From NCBI GenBank assembly GCA_032988165.1, contig JANTQF010000081.1, positions 1 through 64,000 of the forward strand: 64,000 nucleotides of DNA. The letters are read 5' to 3'. Each line of letters begins with the position of its first letter. The first letter of the stretch is position 1. The notes beneath the pieces were generated by a model. That model worked only from the letters and a program-made list of their open reading frames with translations. It made no database searches and was not told the origin of the DNA. The position numbers were made by a program, and so were the translations under genes. Source of the stretch: Emmonsiellopsis sp. PD_33. Taxonomy: Eukaryota > Ascomycota > Eurotiomycetes > Onygenales > Ajellomycetaceae. Below, in pieces: positions 12,690 through 25,020 of this stretch.

Positions 12690-13970
12690 AAAGTGATACA
12701 GAGCAAATTCCTACATCAGTATATACTATAGTCATAAAGATAGATGGCTCATAAATAAACCCTTTACACTGTAAAGAGTTCATATTAATGGCCTCAGTAC
12801 ATTCTTTTGTAAAGGTACTATCACTCTGAAGAAAGTATGTCTCCATTACAGTAAGATTCTTACATACAGTAGGGAAACCTAACAAAATAAACCCTCCATT
12901 AAATGTAGGGCAGAGTGTAGAGGATCAGGATCAAGACTGGTTAAATTATTAGATAATCTCACTATTTAAATCATTAATAATAGTGATATTAAAAAATATA
13001 AAATCACAGATGCAGGTGGGGTTTGAAACATGAGACTATTAATATACAAGTCATGTAGTATTATTAAGTAGGATGAACTTCATTATATGTTATAAATACA
13101 AGAATAATTTAGAATCATCTGCTGTAATTGACTTCATATAGATGTATGCACTGGTTTTAAGACTGTATGCACCAAGCACTGAAGAAGAGTCTATAACACA
13201 AATATAAAGATTATTTTATCCAATGAAATATGAGAATTCATGTGCTTATTTTTAATGGCTCCACAGCAATTCTCCAGTCTTGAGAGACATGATGAAAGTT
13301 CTGGGCAGGGCATATTAAGAACTGGGGTTTAAAGAGGGGGGGAGGAGGAGGCAGGGAGATTAAACATACTAATGGGAATATATATGCTGGTAGAGGCATA
13401 CAATATTTTGATCATTAATAAGAGAGTTATGATTAATAAAATAAATGGGATGACACCTAATAATCCTTTAATACTGACTGGCTGTGTATCTATCAAGGGT
13501 TTAATATTAGATCAATGAGAAATTATCCCAGACTACATAATCTCCTGCTGTAGCAAAAAGGGAAAGAGGATATTTCTACTATAAGAATATCCTGCCAGTA
13601 GCAAGATTGTAGGATGTTTGGGCTAAAAAAAATTCAAAAGGAAGAAAATAGTTAATCTGATGAAATTAAATAATAAGTGAGAGATATTAGTTTAAATAGT
13701 ATATCTAACTAAAGATACTTTTCTGCCCCAAGTTTCTTATTTAGAGGCATAAAATATTTTATAAACATGGGCCAGTGGTAAAGCCAGCCATGCTCTTAAA
13801 TCCATGAGGAGATGTATTTATTCCATGTGTTACTAACAAGCTTTAGGTGGTAGAGTTAATAAGGTGTGAGATATTAAAGAACTAATAATAGATAGTTGCT
13901 GTTAAGGTGTTTAAATGGATTGATGAGGCAAGAAGACCCTCCTATTAGAGATAAATCATGCTAGCTATAG
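12690..13970 (-). pseudogene. F-box family relic, copy 4
   Basis: F-box: NSNYLLLVL, then LKLVSNTWNKYISSWI, a stop, then EHGWLYHWPMF at about 13,765-13,935. This is the cleanest view of the family signature. Middle hallmark AYSLKTSAYIYMK near 13,130-13,180. FLQSDSTFTKECTEAINM near 12,785-12,840 corresponds to the FLPQS..F.KQ segment of sisters. The stretch at 12,925-12,980 closely matches copy 0. The stop within SSWI.EHGW is TAA where the copy at 49.8 kb reads CAG (SSWI replaced by TSWIQ), fitting cytosine-to-thymine decay. Confidence 0.72.
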
Positions 13971-14450
13971 TATGTATCAGTTATGTTCTTTGTGGTTTAA
14001 ATATTATGTGGCAATACAGGAAGGGGGTGTCAGTGGAAATGAAAGAGCACATTAAAAGTAGATCTTCTAATACAACTAGTAATTGAATTAAACTCTTATT
14101 TATTATTTTGATAACAGGGGGTAAAGGAAGAGCTAGAGAGAGAAGTAGGAGGTAGAAAACATCAACTAGAATTATAGTATATATTGTTAGTTTATTAGAC
14201 TGAAAAAGCATAATAGATCTATTATAAAATAGATGGCTGCTCAGTAGCATCAGAGGGGCAGTTTCATAGTATAAATAGCTAATCACACTTAAAATAATGC
14301 TAGCTATAACTAACATGAAAACTCTACTATTAAAGCTGAGAAGTTGTTTGACATTAATTCAAGACTACTCTATAGTATTTAATGCATAGAAAAACATGTG
14401 TTGAGAGTAACAAAAGAAGATAATTCTTATGAGAAAAAAGAAAAGAAAAA

Positions 14451-14476
14451 GATGAACACTAAGCAATTAGTGCATC
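14451..14476. repeat. Spacer palindrome site 3
   Basis: Consensus form: arms GATG/CATC and CACTAA/TTAGTG, loop GCAA, a GNRA-type tetraloop if transcribed. Upstream of copy 4 and about 800 bp from the FLPQS segment of copy 5. Confidence 0.82.
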
Positions 14477-14654
14477 AAATAGTTAGAAAGTCAGAAATAT
14501 TAATTATATATGAATGCATGAGAGAGATAGAAAAAGGCAGTCATGTAGTTCATATAGTTAGAATTGAAGGAAGCATATGGCCATCAATTTACAGAGGAAT
14601 TCTATTAAATGAGAGAACTAAGCCTAGTTTGGTTTAGCTAGTAACTAGCTATTC

Positions 14655-14830
14655 TGTTGGCTGTAGGCCACCCTAGTCCTAAAATAGCTTAGCATGTAGA
14701 GAGATTACATATTAGATAGATTCTCACCTCCAAGATCAATATGAGAGTCTTCAACCTAGGCACATATTCTTAACATGCTATTCCTATGTGATGCACTCAT
14801 TTTATTTACCCCTGAACCCCTGAGCAAGTA
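14655..14830. mobile_element. Possible solo LTR fragment (copia-like)
   Basis: Begins TGTTGG, a common copia LTR start. About 105 bp (14,655-14,760) match 35,430-35,560 beside the copia integrase relic, including ttagtcctaaa, gcttagcat, agagattata and gtcttcaacct. The right edge is uncertain because I see no clean matching end. Confidence 0.5.
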
Positions 14831-15089
14831 CTAAAAGCAAAATAAAAGCAAAACACATTCAAAAAGAATTGACAATTAAAAATACTATCTATACCTATAA
14901 TCAAATGAGTACAGCCTCATAGTCACCAAAAGCATTATTATCTCAGTAGTCAGTTAATTTGAGTGTGTGTGAATTGATGAGATGAATATTGAAATAATTG
15001 ATTCTAACAGCATGAGAGGAAAGTAATAAGGAATAGCATATGAAAGTCAAATAAAAGTATCAATTAATGAGCATGCTAAGAGATTGGAT

Positions 15090-16502
15090 GGTAGCTTGGT
15101 AAAATTAATGACTACTTCAGTCTTCAAGTTGGATGATAGATACTTGACCACAGAAATGCAATATAATAAAAGAAATGTAAGACTAAATCAAAATCATATA
15201 CTTCAAAGGAAATATATTAAAAAAATGAAGATTATATAGATAGATAGCATCTATTTGTTGTTTGACAAAGATATCATCACTCTGTGGTAAGAATGTCTCA
15301 ATAACCATCAAGTTTATTAGAGAAGTTGGTTGTCCAATTAATGTAAATCTACCATTAGAGAGGAGGTAAATATACAAGTTGAAAGACCAGTTATAGTATA
15401 ATTCCTGGAGGATTTCTCCAGTTAAACTGTTGGAAATGATTATAAGATAATCTCCATCATTGTTGATGTCTTGTAGAAGTAACATATAGATTAGGTGTTT
15501 CTAACCATTAGGAAGGATGAGCTCCTGAACATGAGAATACCTAATAAACTGAGTATCATATTAAACTGGAGTTGTGATTCTGTAAATAAGATTACCAGTT
15601 TGAAGGTCATATGCTACAAGAATTGGAGGGTCATTCTGAGTAATATAGAGCTTGATTTGCCCAACTAGGTATGGATGTTCATCTGTGGAATGTGACCACA
15701 GCTATTACCTGGTTTTAAGAGATATAATAATAGTGCTGAAGGGTGTTTTAGTAGCTATTAAGAACTCAGGGTGATATAAGAGTGTATGAAGGAAAGGAAA
15801 AAGAATGGGAAGAGAAGGAAGAAGGAGAGAGAGAGAAGAACAAAGAAAAAGGAGTTATATATCTTACTTGAAATAATCATATTCATTAGGATCATATTCT
15901 TTATGATTAGATTCACAATGAAGGCATAAGACCCTAGAGGCAGAAAGAAAGATGTCTATATGACAAAAACTAAATTTAATGTCCAATTAAAGTATAGTGA
16001 GTGTTCCAAGAGTGTTGCCATCAAATATCCCCCAGTATACATGATGCCTGGAGTTAAAAGCCATATAATCACCTGTAAATACAAAGTAGTTACTGTGGCT
16101 AAGCTCATACAGTGATCTTAGCTTGATGTGTTTAAAATCATAGTTTATCTTAGCTATATATAAAAGTTAGTAAAGATAAAACTGCCAGATGGAAAGGTAC
16201 TATTCCAACACACCTAGTTCCTCATATTATTAGACTTTAATCTGGTAGCTAAGAGGCATGGAATTTTTAATATCCTTAGTGTGATACAGCCAGTGGTGTA
16301 GCCAGCCATACTTCTCAATTCATAATGAGATGTATGTTTTCCATGCTTTACAGACAAGCTTAAATTAGCAGATATTATTAGGCTTAAGATTCTCTAGAAT
16401 CTGGCAAAGAATATCTTAATTAAGGTATTGAATGGGATCAAGACATTTTGTAGGCAGTTCTTTTTGAGAGGAATGAGAGTCACTTTGATTGATATTCTCC
16501 AT
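15090..16502 (-). pseudogene. F-box family relic, copy 5 (duplicate of copy 1)
   Basis: ATG at 16,500-16,502, reading MENINQSDSHSSQKELP. Then the F-box DILCQILENLKPNNIC, FKLVCKAWKTYISL and, after the F-box core, EKYGWLHHWL. The C-terminal half is fairly open (15,183-15,485) with GEILQELYYNWSFNLYIYLL and FLPQSDDIFVKQQIDAI. Hallmark AYDLQTGNLIYRI at about 15,582-15,626. The donor (RC gtaag) near 15,866 plus a purine tract at 15,790-15,855 mark an intron. About 5,262-5,560 and 16,162-16,460 are nearly identical to each other, so copies 1 and 5 are a recent duplicate pair. Confidence 0.75.
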
Positions 16503-17624
16503 TTTTTTTTGTTGCTCAAAAAAAAATGACTCATTGCAGAATGATGTAGATGAAAAGGGGAGAAATAGTATGAATAAAAGTTGATGTTATCTAAAGGTAG
16601 ATTCAGTGTTTATTAGTTATTATAATCAGTGTATATAGCTCAGCAGAGTAGGTTATTTGGTTGAAATCAGCTTGAATTTTAGTAGAATGCAGAAAAAAGG
16701 GTGGGTGAAGCTGCAATGTGAGTAAAAGTAAAAAAGAAGGGAATATAATGCATCTAAATGTACCACTTAATTAGAAATGATGCTAATATGTGTATTTCTT
16801 ACATTAAAGACTGTAGAAATGCTGTATGTGAAGCTGTAGAATGTTATGCAAGAGGCAGAATAATAGAGAATATTATGAGTTTAATAAAGATAGGGGGACT
16901 ATAGTAAATGATTTAGGGAATAAAATGGAATGACATAGAAGGATATGTTTACAAGTGTGGCTTCTAGGTAATGCCTGTGTTATTTGAATCCCCTAATTTA
17001 AAGGCTAAGAGTGAAATTTGCTGGCTAAGGCCATACTGTGTTGCTGATATATCTTTACCAGTTAATCAATAGATTAGGGACTATGGATCATCTTTTGATT
17101 TATAAGAATAAGGAGTATAATTCAGACTTTTGGGGGAGTAAATTATATAATCTTGAAAAGAAACAGAGCTTGTAGAGTTTGATGGAAGAGGTTGATTGAA
17201 TTGCAAACTATTAGTTGAGAAACTAATAATATACATTCCTACAGTGTGATCTATATGGTAATGTAGCCTGCAAGAATCATAGGCAACATGAATTTATTAT
17301 AAAAATATCTATAGATATTACTATGTAATGATAAAAATGATAACAGACAGGAGTAGGCTTGAGCTGAAAATGAATGGCTGACTATATATAAAGAAATAGA
17401 TATATATATATATATAAATATTAGTACAGTTAAATTAACATATAATGTAGAGAAGGAATATAATTAAATAGAGAATGAGATGAAGAAACAATTAGAGGGA
17501 GAGAGAGAGGAGGAGGGGGGGATAAAGGGGAAGGAAGGTAGAAGATAAAAAGAAGATATGAGAGTAACTAAAAGTGAAAGATATATATTGAAGAGAATAG
17601 CTGCTACTGATTAAATGCTATGTC
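16503..17624. other. Spacer without palindrome site
   Basis: Contains a (TA)n run at 17,395-17,420 and GA-rich low complexity at 17,490-17,560. Although copy 5 should have one upstream, I found no palindrome site here. Confidence 0.4.
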
Positions 17625-19115
17625 TTAAATGCATCTAGTACTAAAAAGCTGGAAATCAGAGACAGTGTCAGCAATAAATTCTAGTTGGAGAATAAGGTGT
17701 AGGAATGTGATAGAAAAGAATCCATCAATATGAATATGTAGTGATTTTATAATAGTAAGATCCAGTTCATTCATATCATCAGCCTGATGCTCTTGAAGTG
17801 GGACAGAGCAGAGTTTTCCTTTGATATGGGTTATAATAATGAGGATTAAGGGCTCAATCACAAGTATAGAGTAATATATACCATGTAAAGTAATAATATC
17901 AGTTCACTTCTTAGTAAAAGTTCCATCAATCTGGGGTAAAAAGGTTTCAATAACCCTAATGTCTTGATGGCAATCAGGGTGATTGATGATGATAAATTCT
18001 CAATTAAGTATAGAGTAGAAATAGAAGTTGATGGATCAATTCTAGTAAAATTATTACAGAACTTCATCAGTTAAACTGTTAGTTATAGAGACCTAGAGAA
18101 TTTAATTAAGATGAGCACCATTGCAGGACTGAGAGATGTACTCTTGATAGACAATGCATTCATTACTGTTAGATAGGATAAGCTCTTTGATTGTGCCATT
18201 ATAGTGAAGGAGTTTAACTATGTTGCCTGTGATGGGTTTGGAATAGACAAGATTGCCTGATTTGAGATTATATGCAGTAAGGACTGATGAGTTGGATTTA
18301 CAAATATAGAGCTTTATTTGCCTAATAAGGTATAAAAACTTATCTGTAGAGTATGATCACCACTATTTATTGATTTTGAGACACATAATAACAGTTCTGA
18401 TAAGGCAGCTATATTATGTGTGATATAATTAGAGTATCAAAAAGGTAATACCTTATACAGGATGTGATAATAGATAAGGAGAGGAAGAGGAGAGGTAGAG
18501 AGAAAGAACAAGAAAGAGAAAAAGGTTCAGAACATACTTATAAATGTATGCCTTAAAATGCAAACATAATACATCTTGAGCATTAATAAGGATATTAGTA
18601 TACTAATAAGATATGTAGTACTCAGGTTGAATCCTACAGGTTAGACTAGGTATATGATCTTGAAGTATTTACTAATAAATCACATTATCCTGCATCTAGA
18701 TGATATAACTGCTGATGATGACAAAGCATTAACTGTAGATATACTTATCTAATAAAGTAATATAGCTGCTGTTGAATCTGTAAAGGGTTCTAGCTGGAGA
18801 ATAAATATAGAGATTAGTAAAGAGCACATAGATTAGGGATAATAGCTGCTTTAACTATATCTAGGTCAATATAATGCTCTGCTTTAAGCTTCTTGTTAAG
18901 AGATATGAGAGTGGGTGAAAGCTGTTGCTAATGATAAAGCCAATCATACTCATAGATCTATGATGTGATGTATTGATTTCACACACAGTTGACAAGCTTC
19001 AGGCAACAGACTTGACTTGAGGGGAGGTACTGGACAACTAAAGACAGACAGTCATTATTAAGGTGGTGAAATGAGTCAAATGAGCTACTATATGACTCAG
19101 GTGAGCATGAAGGCT
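17625..19115 (-). pseudogene. F-box family relic, copy 6
   Basis: F-box: HHLNNDCLSLVVQYL, then CLKLVNCV, a stop, NQYITS and YEYDWLYH (about 18,940-19,090). Hallmark AYNLKSGNLVYSK at 18,240-18,285, then KELILSNSNECIVY. The FLPQIDGTFTKK segment is at about 17,890-17,945. After it the frame stays open for about 90 codons to a terminal stop at 17,625, so this copy shows the C-terminal tail well (KSLHIHIDGFFSITFLHLIL). A pyrimidine-tract intron remnant lies at 18,475-18,540 beside a GTATGT-type donor. Confidence 0.72.
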
Positions 19116-20169
19116 GCTTTACTGCACTGATTGATGATATCTGCATGGCTGAATGAAGGTGTCTTGCATGCAGTAGAAAATAAAGATAAAAGAGAATAGT
19201 AAGTATTAGTATGTTAATAGAGTCAGCATTATTTTAACTCTATTCTTAATGCTATTTCATTGGGGATGTAAGAGTAAGTTCTTTAAGAGACTATGATGGA
19301 GATAAATGAAAAGAAGTCCTATGCATAATCTGATAAAACTTGCAGGAATGAAGAAAACCTACCTTCCTCAGATGGAAGGGATGATCATATGATTCCATGG
19401 GAGTTAGAGAAAGATTTTAGAAGAACCTGGAATCATATCCCATGAAATTCTTAATAGTAATATTGTAAAATTTGCAAGGTGAAGGGAAGTAATATATGTA
19501 TAGGCTTAGTATAAATAAAACTATGTATATAAAAGAAAATTTAAGGTACAGGAGAGGAAGTACTGACTGAGATTATACTGTTAAGAGTTAATGCTTTGAG
19601 GAACTAAAAAAAAAGGAGAGGGGGGGTAGAAAAAAACCTGAAATAACTGCCTAGAAACATCATTATCATTATTAGATATATTAGTAACTTAGTTTCATGG
19701 GTAGAGAAGCTGCCTGATCATTCAATATTTAGCTCAGAGTGAAAGGTAGTGTAGTACACTATCTATTAAAATACTTTTTTATAGGGAGTATAAAGTAAAA
19801 AAAAAAGGGGGGGGGAGGGGGGGGTGAAGGATGCAGAAAGAGTAAGAAAGATGAACACTAAGCAATTAGTACATTAAGCTATAGGAAAAGGTGGAAAAGG
19901 AGAAAGTAATAATGAGGAGATGTGATGAAGAAATCAAATAGGCTGGTGAGTAATGATTAGGTGTGAGGTTGAATAATAAGTAAATGAAAATAATACTAAA
20001 ATAGGGTTAGTAAGGTATTATATATTGATAGGAGAGAGAGAAAGTTAGAGCATACAGTATATAGATAGACTTATTAGTGTTTTTCACTAATAAGGTTAAA
20101 AATGAAACAGCCAGATTGTAAGCTACATTATCTAAAAGTCAGAGGGAGTTAGCTGAAGGGTTTATTTAT
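19116..20169. other. Spacer with palindrome site and G-run
   Basis: Holds the site at 19,850-19,875 and an almost pure G run (19,807-19,824). No coding signal recognised. Confidence 0.45.
19850..19875. repeat. Spacer palindrome site 4
   Basis: GATG, AA, CACTAA, loop GCAA, TTAGTA, CATT. One mismatch in the inner arms and one in the outer arms. Upstream of copy 6. Confidence 0.7.
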
Positions 20170-21560
20170 CAACAATCTTAACATTAGTAAAACAAGCATT
20201 GAGGCCTTTAAGGTCAATGATAGGTTTTAGGGCTAATGCCTGGAAGTATCAATTAATTGGCATTTACAAACAGTTACTAACTAGTAGGTATTTTTTATTA
20301 CTGATACAATCTTTAAGTAGGATAAAGTATAGTGTACTCTTAATCTAAATTACAGCAGTAAGGGTAGACAGCTTTATAATAATTAAGGGCTGCTTGAAAG
20401 AACTGATGTCAATAGCCTGTGTGTATTACTTTGAAAAGGTTCCATCATTCTAGAGTAAGAATGTTTCAATAATTCTTAAGTGTATGAAGGAAGCAGGGTT
20501 TCTAATAGTCATAAATCCTCCAGTATAAGAAGGATAGGGGCAGGAACTGAAGAACAAATGTTGAGTAAATTATTAGAGAATTTTACCACTTAAATTGCTC
20601 AGAACTGTAATCTGGGAGGCTAAATGAGCATAGCCTTTAATAGGGTACAAAAAGATAGACTTAATATAGATAAAATATTTAGTATCATTAGGAAGGACAA
20701 TCTCCAACATATCTGCATAGTAGATGATATATTAAGTGTCAACTTTGGTAGCCATCTTCTTGTAGATCATACACCTAGATTGCAGATCATATACTATAAG
20801 CATTAGGAGATCATATTTAATAAGATAAAGCTTATTTTAACTAATAAAATATGGAATCTCATTGGTCTTGACTGGCTACCATACTTCCCCAGTTGGGAGG
20901 CACATAATGAGGATCCTGAAGATAAGGAATTAATTAGCTACCTAGAAATAAATCACAATTAAAATAAAAGAGAGAGAGATAGAGAGGGTAGTGAGACATA
21001 TATAAGAATATTATTATAAATATAGAGATACAGAATATCATTAGCATTGAGAAGTATTTAAGTGTATGAAAGATGAAAGTAAGAGAGAAGTAAAATCTCC
21101 TAGTAGGTAACTACTGTCTCACTTCTCAGAATTTACTAATATAGTTTGTGATGTTCAAACCAGGCCATAAAATTACTAGCAGTTGCAAAGCATTGCAAGG
21201 GATTATAGTTTTAAGATACTATTAGCTTGCCACAGGAGAGCTTATGTGTAGTCCTGGCTAAAGGAGGAAATTAGGCTGCAAAGAGAAAAGTTAGAGATGA
21301 TTATAACATACCTAATGCTGTGTATATTTAGGCTCTGAGCTATAGATCAAGAGACATGAGATGCTTGATGAGTTAAGATCAGTAATATAGACAGCTATGC
21401 TCTTAAATCCATAAGAAGATGTATATATTTTAGTGTTAGCTAACAAGCTTCATGCAGCAAACTTCAGCTGATGATATATACTAAAGAATTAGAGAAATGC
21501 AGTCATTATTAAGATACTCAAATGAATTAAATAAATTGTAGCAAGATGAGAGTTCAGAGC
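20170..21560 (-). pseudogene. F-box family relic, copy 7
   Basis: F-box: NSFEYLNNDCISLIL, a stop, YISSAEVCCMKLVS and then EHSCLYY (about 21,375-21,540). Hallmark VYDLQSRCMIYK at about 20,757-20,800. The FLPQS-like segment is at 20,415-20,470. Decay is moderate. The family architecture is complete from F-box to tail, but no start codon could be fixed. Confidence 0.68.
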
Positions 21561-22055
21561 TCAGCAGGATTATACTAGAAGTAAGCATCTTAGACACTCA
21601 ATGAGATGTTGAGTGACATGAAAGGTACAGTCAGAGAGGATAACAAGTCTAAATAGTTTGTATTAGCTCAAGTTTATTATATATATTATTACTAGAGATT
21701 CAGTTGGTATCTAGTAGATTCCATTGATTCAGCAGGATAGTCATATAGAATGACTATACATCTTGCTCAATTTTGAGAAGAAAATGCATGATTTTTTGCA
21801 AAAACAGACACAGTTGTGTATATTTAAGAGGAAAGAATGGGAGTAAGGAGTCCAAAACAAATAAAATTGAAAAGTAGTAGGAGTACTGATCAAGATTAGA
21901 TGATGACAAGGAGAATTGTGAAGAGAAAGAGGGAGGACTAGAATTTTATATTTACTAGTAGTTAGATTAATTAATACTGCAAGATGTATTAGTAATAACT
22001 AGTAATATATGCTTGATTTTTATGGTGATAAGAAAACATAATATTGAGATATAAA

Positions 22056-22310
22056 TAAGTAGTGATTTTATATTCCTCATTCTCTCACTTTCCATAAAGC
22101 TAACCCTCTAACCTGTAATCCTAAGGGGCAAGCAATTAGTGGACTGGAAATGTAGTATTATAGAAATAGTGCACAGTATAATGTGATTATTAACATGGTT
22201 AGAGGCAGATGAGACATACCATCCACATAATAAATAGTGGTTTTTTATATTCCTCATTTCCTAATCCTCCCTAAGACTAACCCTCTAATCCTAACACTCT
22301 AAGTTCCAGT
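22056..22310. repeat. Interstitial telomere-like element, two units
   Basis: Two related units of about 180 bp, each with tatattcctcatt, then degenerate telomere-like runs (gctaaccctctaacc; gactaaccctctaatcc). The same unit pair recurs at 35,870-36,050. The match to CCCTAA is imperfect and embedded in a longer shared unit, so it is a dispersed subtelomeric element rather than a simple telomere scar. Confidence 0.6.
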
Positions 22311-22472
22311 ATTAAAATCTGATCATTAATAAGTAAATTCACTTACTTACTGTATCTAGAGGGAGGGAGTGTTGTAAATTATTGTAAATTGAAATTTGCA
22401 GGATTAATTACACCCATAATGACTTCAATGACAAGAAGATAGTTTATAAAGGCAAATAGTAGGCAATTAAAA

Positions 22473-22498
22473 GATGAACACTAAGCAGTTAGCACATC
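22473..22498. repeat. Spacer palindrome site 5
   Basis: GATG and CATC outer arms intact. The inner arms CACTAA and TTAGCA are partly unpaired and the loop is GCAG. Upstream of copy 7. Confidence 0.65.
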
Positions 22499-22839
22499 AT
22501 ACCCATACATTATGTGAGATTAGGAGAAAGAAGAGAGGCAGACAGAGGGAAAAAAAAAAGAAGCAGTAATTTATGAAGTAAAGTAAAGCAATGTTTATAT
22601 TAGCTTCATCCTGACTAACTATAGATTTCTTATGCTGATTGGGAGTCTTAGCAGAATGATATGATCTGATTGATGTGAATTTAAACTGTTATCATATGAC
22701 TCAAGTGAAGAGCAGTAATGTGACTTAAGCCTTAATATAACCTTTTCTTTTGTGGCTGAGTGTCATCTCTCCTGCAGACCTCATGTTGTGCAATTCCTTT
22801 GAATACTAGTACTAAGAGAGGCTCATGGACATTCAGTAT

Positions 22840-23239
22840 TTTTTTTAATGGGGAAAGGAAATGCCATAGAACTACTGGTGCAGCTAATACATTAACTAGG
22901 CCTAGTTAGGTACTAGTAAGGGCCTCTTCTCAGGGGCCAAGCCTGCTCAGGCCTTATATCAGCCATGCCTCTTGTAGAGGCTCCATCCTGACAGGGCCTA
23001 GATTAAAAGCTAGTTATTATTGGAGTCTGGAGGAAGGGCAGGCCTAATATATGAGCAGTTAATTGCACTAACACTAATTTGATAACCTGGAAAAAAAAAA
23101 CCTCTTCTGTATTACATAAAAAGTGAATAGCATTGCTGAGAGGATAAAGGCATAAAGGACCTCCTAATAAAGATGTGCTAGAGATGCAAAAGAAACAACA
23201 ATAAAACCAGTATAATATGATTAGATCTGAAACCATCAA
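22840..23239 (-). pseudogene. Coding-like relic of unknown family
   Basis: A single minus-strand frame runs from about 23,239 to 22,840 with only three internal stops. Its N-terminal half is hydrophobic (VIKLVLVQLTAHILGLPFL) and its C-terminal half is Arg/Pro-rich (GMADIRPEQAWPLRRGP). This stretch is richer in G and C than its surroundings. A second frame also reads plausibly (MEPLQEAWLI, RLGP.EEALTS), so the true frame is uncertain. I recognise no family; it could be a transposon fragment. Confidence 0.3.
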
Positions 23240-23744
23240 ATGGGGATTCTAACTGATAACTTTGGGAACCTCCATTAAGAAACACAAGGTGAAAAAGATG
23301 GAAAAGAAAAAGCCAAAAGACAAATAAACAAAACATTGATGATGGGTAACTGATTTAGTACATAAGGATTTAAGATAGAGAAAGTAAATTAAGATAAATA
23401 AAAAGATAAAGAATATAAAACTAAAGAGAGAAAATCCAGCAACACAAAAAGTTCTATTCATAGTTAAAAAACATTGCAGCTCCAATGAGAACAAAGTGGA
23501 TAAAAGATTTTACAAGAAACACAGGGGTTAAAAGGTGAAAATTAAAACTGAAATAGCTATACTATTATATAGATTCCTGAGATATAAGCCTTTACTTGTA
23601 TTTGTTCTTGTTGAGTGAGTTGAAGGTCAGTAATATATCAAGCAGACTTATTTAGTACTGTAATAGGCTGAAAAGATGTCACACACAGTAATCAGTTAAT
23701 TGGGATGAGCAAATAATTCAAAAAAAATTTCTTTGTTGTATGTT

Positions 23745-25020
23745 AGCTACAGTTTTCAAGTGCCATGAAGTAAGAAGTATCATTGATGAAGCTAAGAGTA
23801 ATAGCTATAAATGCCTGAAGGTATAGGCTGATATGATTGTAATTTCCTGGGTTAATAGTATCTATTTGCTTCCATGCAAATGTCCCATTATACTGTGACA
23901 TATATGTCTCAATAATCTGAAGATACTCCATAGGAGAAGTGGGACATTCAATAAATTTGAATCCTTCATTAAAGATAGATTGAAGATATGAGCTGCATGA
24001 CCAAGGCTAGAAAAATTACTGGAGAATTTGACTAGTCATGCTATCTACAACTATTACCCAAAATTGTTTGTGATTTTTATATGCAGGTGTGCAAAAAGTG
24101 TCCATATATATAACTTATTTACTCCCTTAGGGTAGAATATACTCCATTGAAGCTTAAACATAAATAAAGAACTTAACTGTGTTTTTAGTAGCTAATTTCA
24201 TGTAGATAGGGCTATCATATTTAAGGTTGTAGGCTCCAAGAGATGGAGGTTCAAGTTGAGCAACATAAAATTTATTTTTTCCAATTAGGTATGGAACCTC
24301 ATTTGATGAATATAACCACAATTCTCAGCCAGTATTTAGACAAATAATAATGATCCTAAAAAAATGAAGCAAAAGAGGGCAGACATTGAGCATTAATGAG
24401 CTATTTATAGGTATATCAAAAAATATCAATAGAGTAAAGGGTACTGAATGTACATGAGATTAATATCATGAAACTGCAGATAAAGAGTGCTAGTATCATT
24501 AAGAAGTAGTATGATGTTGAGAAAATCACAGTGAGATGTACTTAAGAGTAAATAATAAATCAACATTTCATGGTATGAACCAACTATATTATAATTTTAG
24601 GTTTACCAAAAAATGAACCCATCATCAAACCACACAATGTAGTTACCTGCTATGGTTGAAAGCTGTGTATATGCATACTTTTCCATTAGAATGGCTTTAC
24701 CTTGTGAGAAGCAGTAGAACATCATGGCTAAAGGGAGGTTTTTTTTAGTCAAAAGAAATAAATAAAAGATGCCAGTTGATAACATACCTAGTGCTGTATA
24801 TTATTTGACTTGGAACTACAATTAAAGAGATAGAAACTGAGCTTTAAACTGTGGCCAGTGATAAACCCAGTCCTGATTGCTAATCCATGATTTTATGTAG
24901 TTATTTTATATCCTACTAATGAGCCTGAAGCAGCAGACTGTACTGAGCAGCAGATTATTTAGAATAAAAGAGAGATAGACTGTACTGAGAGATTTAAAGG
25001 GGTCAAGAGATCTAATGGGT
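23745..25020 (-). pseudogene. F-box family relic, copy 8, with readable intron
   Basis: F-box: LSTVYLSFILNNLLLSTVCC, then FRLISRI, a stop, NNYIKSWISNQDWVYHWP (24,850-25,010). An intron of 60 bp at 24,728-24,787 is clear: donor GTATGT, GACTAA branch site, acceptor TAG. It is followed by the exon reading MMFYCFSQGKAILMEKY and GNYIVWFDDGFIFW. Hallmark AYNLKYDSPIYMK at about 24,195-24,240. The tail segment YNGTFAWKQIDTINPGNYN is at 23,830-23,900. This copy gives the best gene model: F-box exon, short intron, aromatic-rich middle exon, propeller-like C-terminal half. Confidence 0.75.
24728..24787 (-). other. Intron remnant in copy 8
   Basis: 60 bp with GTATGT donor, GACTAA branch-like site and TTTAG acceptor: standard short ascomycete intron signals. 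The frame before and after fits the family. Confidence 0.7.

Larger units (their letters stand above)
21561..22839. other. Spacer with interstitial telomere-like block and palindrome site
   Basis: No gene recognised. It contains the two telomere-like blocks at 22,056-22,310 and the palindrome at 22,473-22,498. Confidence 0.45.

Noticed and set aside
13981..14316. 111-codon minus-strand open frame with three possible membrane segments
   Set aside because: No family resemblance and no motif. It lies in the spacer upstream of copy 4 where T-rich sequence gives hydrophobic frames by chance.
14398..14637. 79-codon plus-strand open frame
   Set aside because: It runs through palindrome site 3 and has a Lys/Glu-rich low-complexity start. 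No coding signal.
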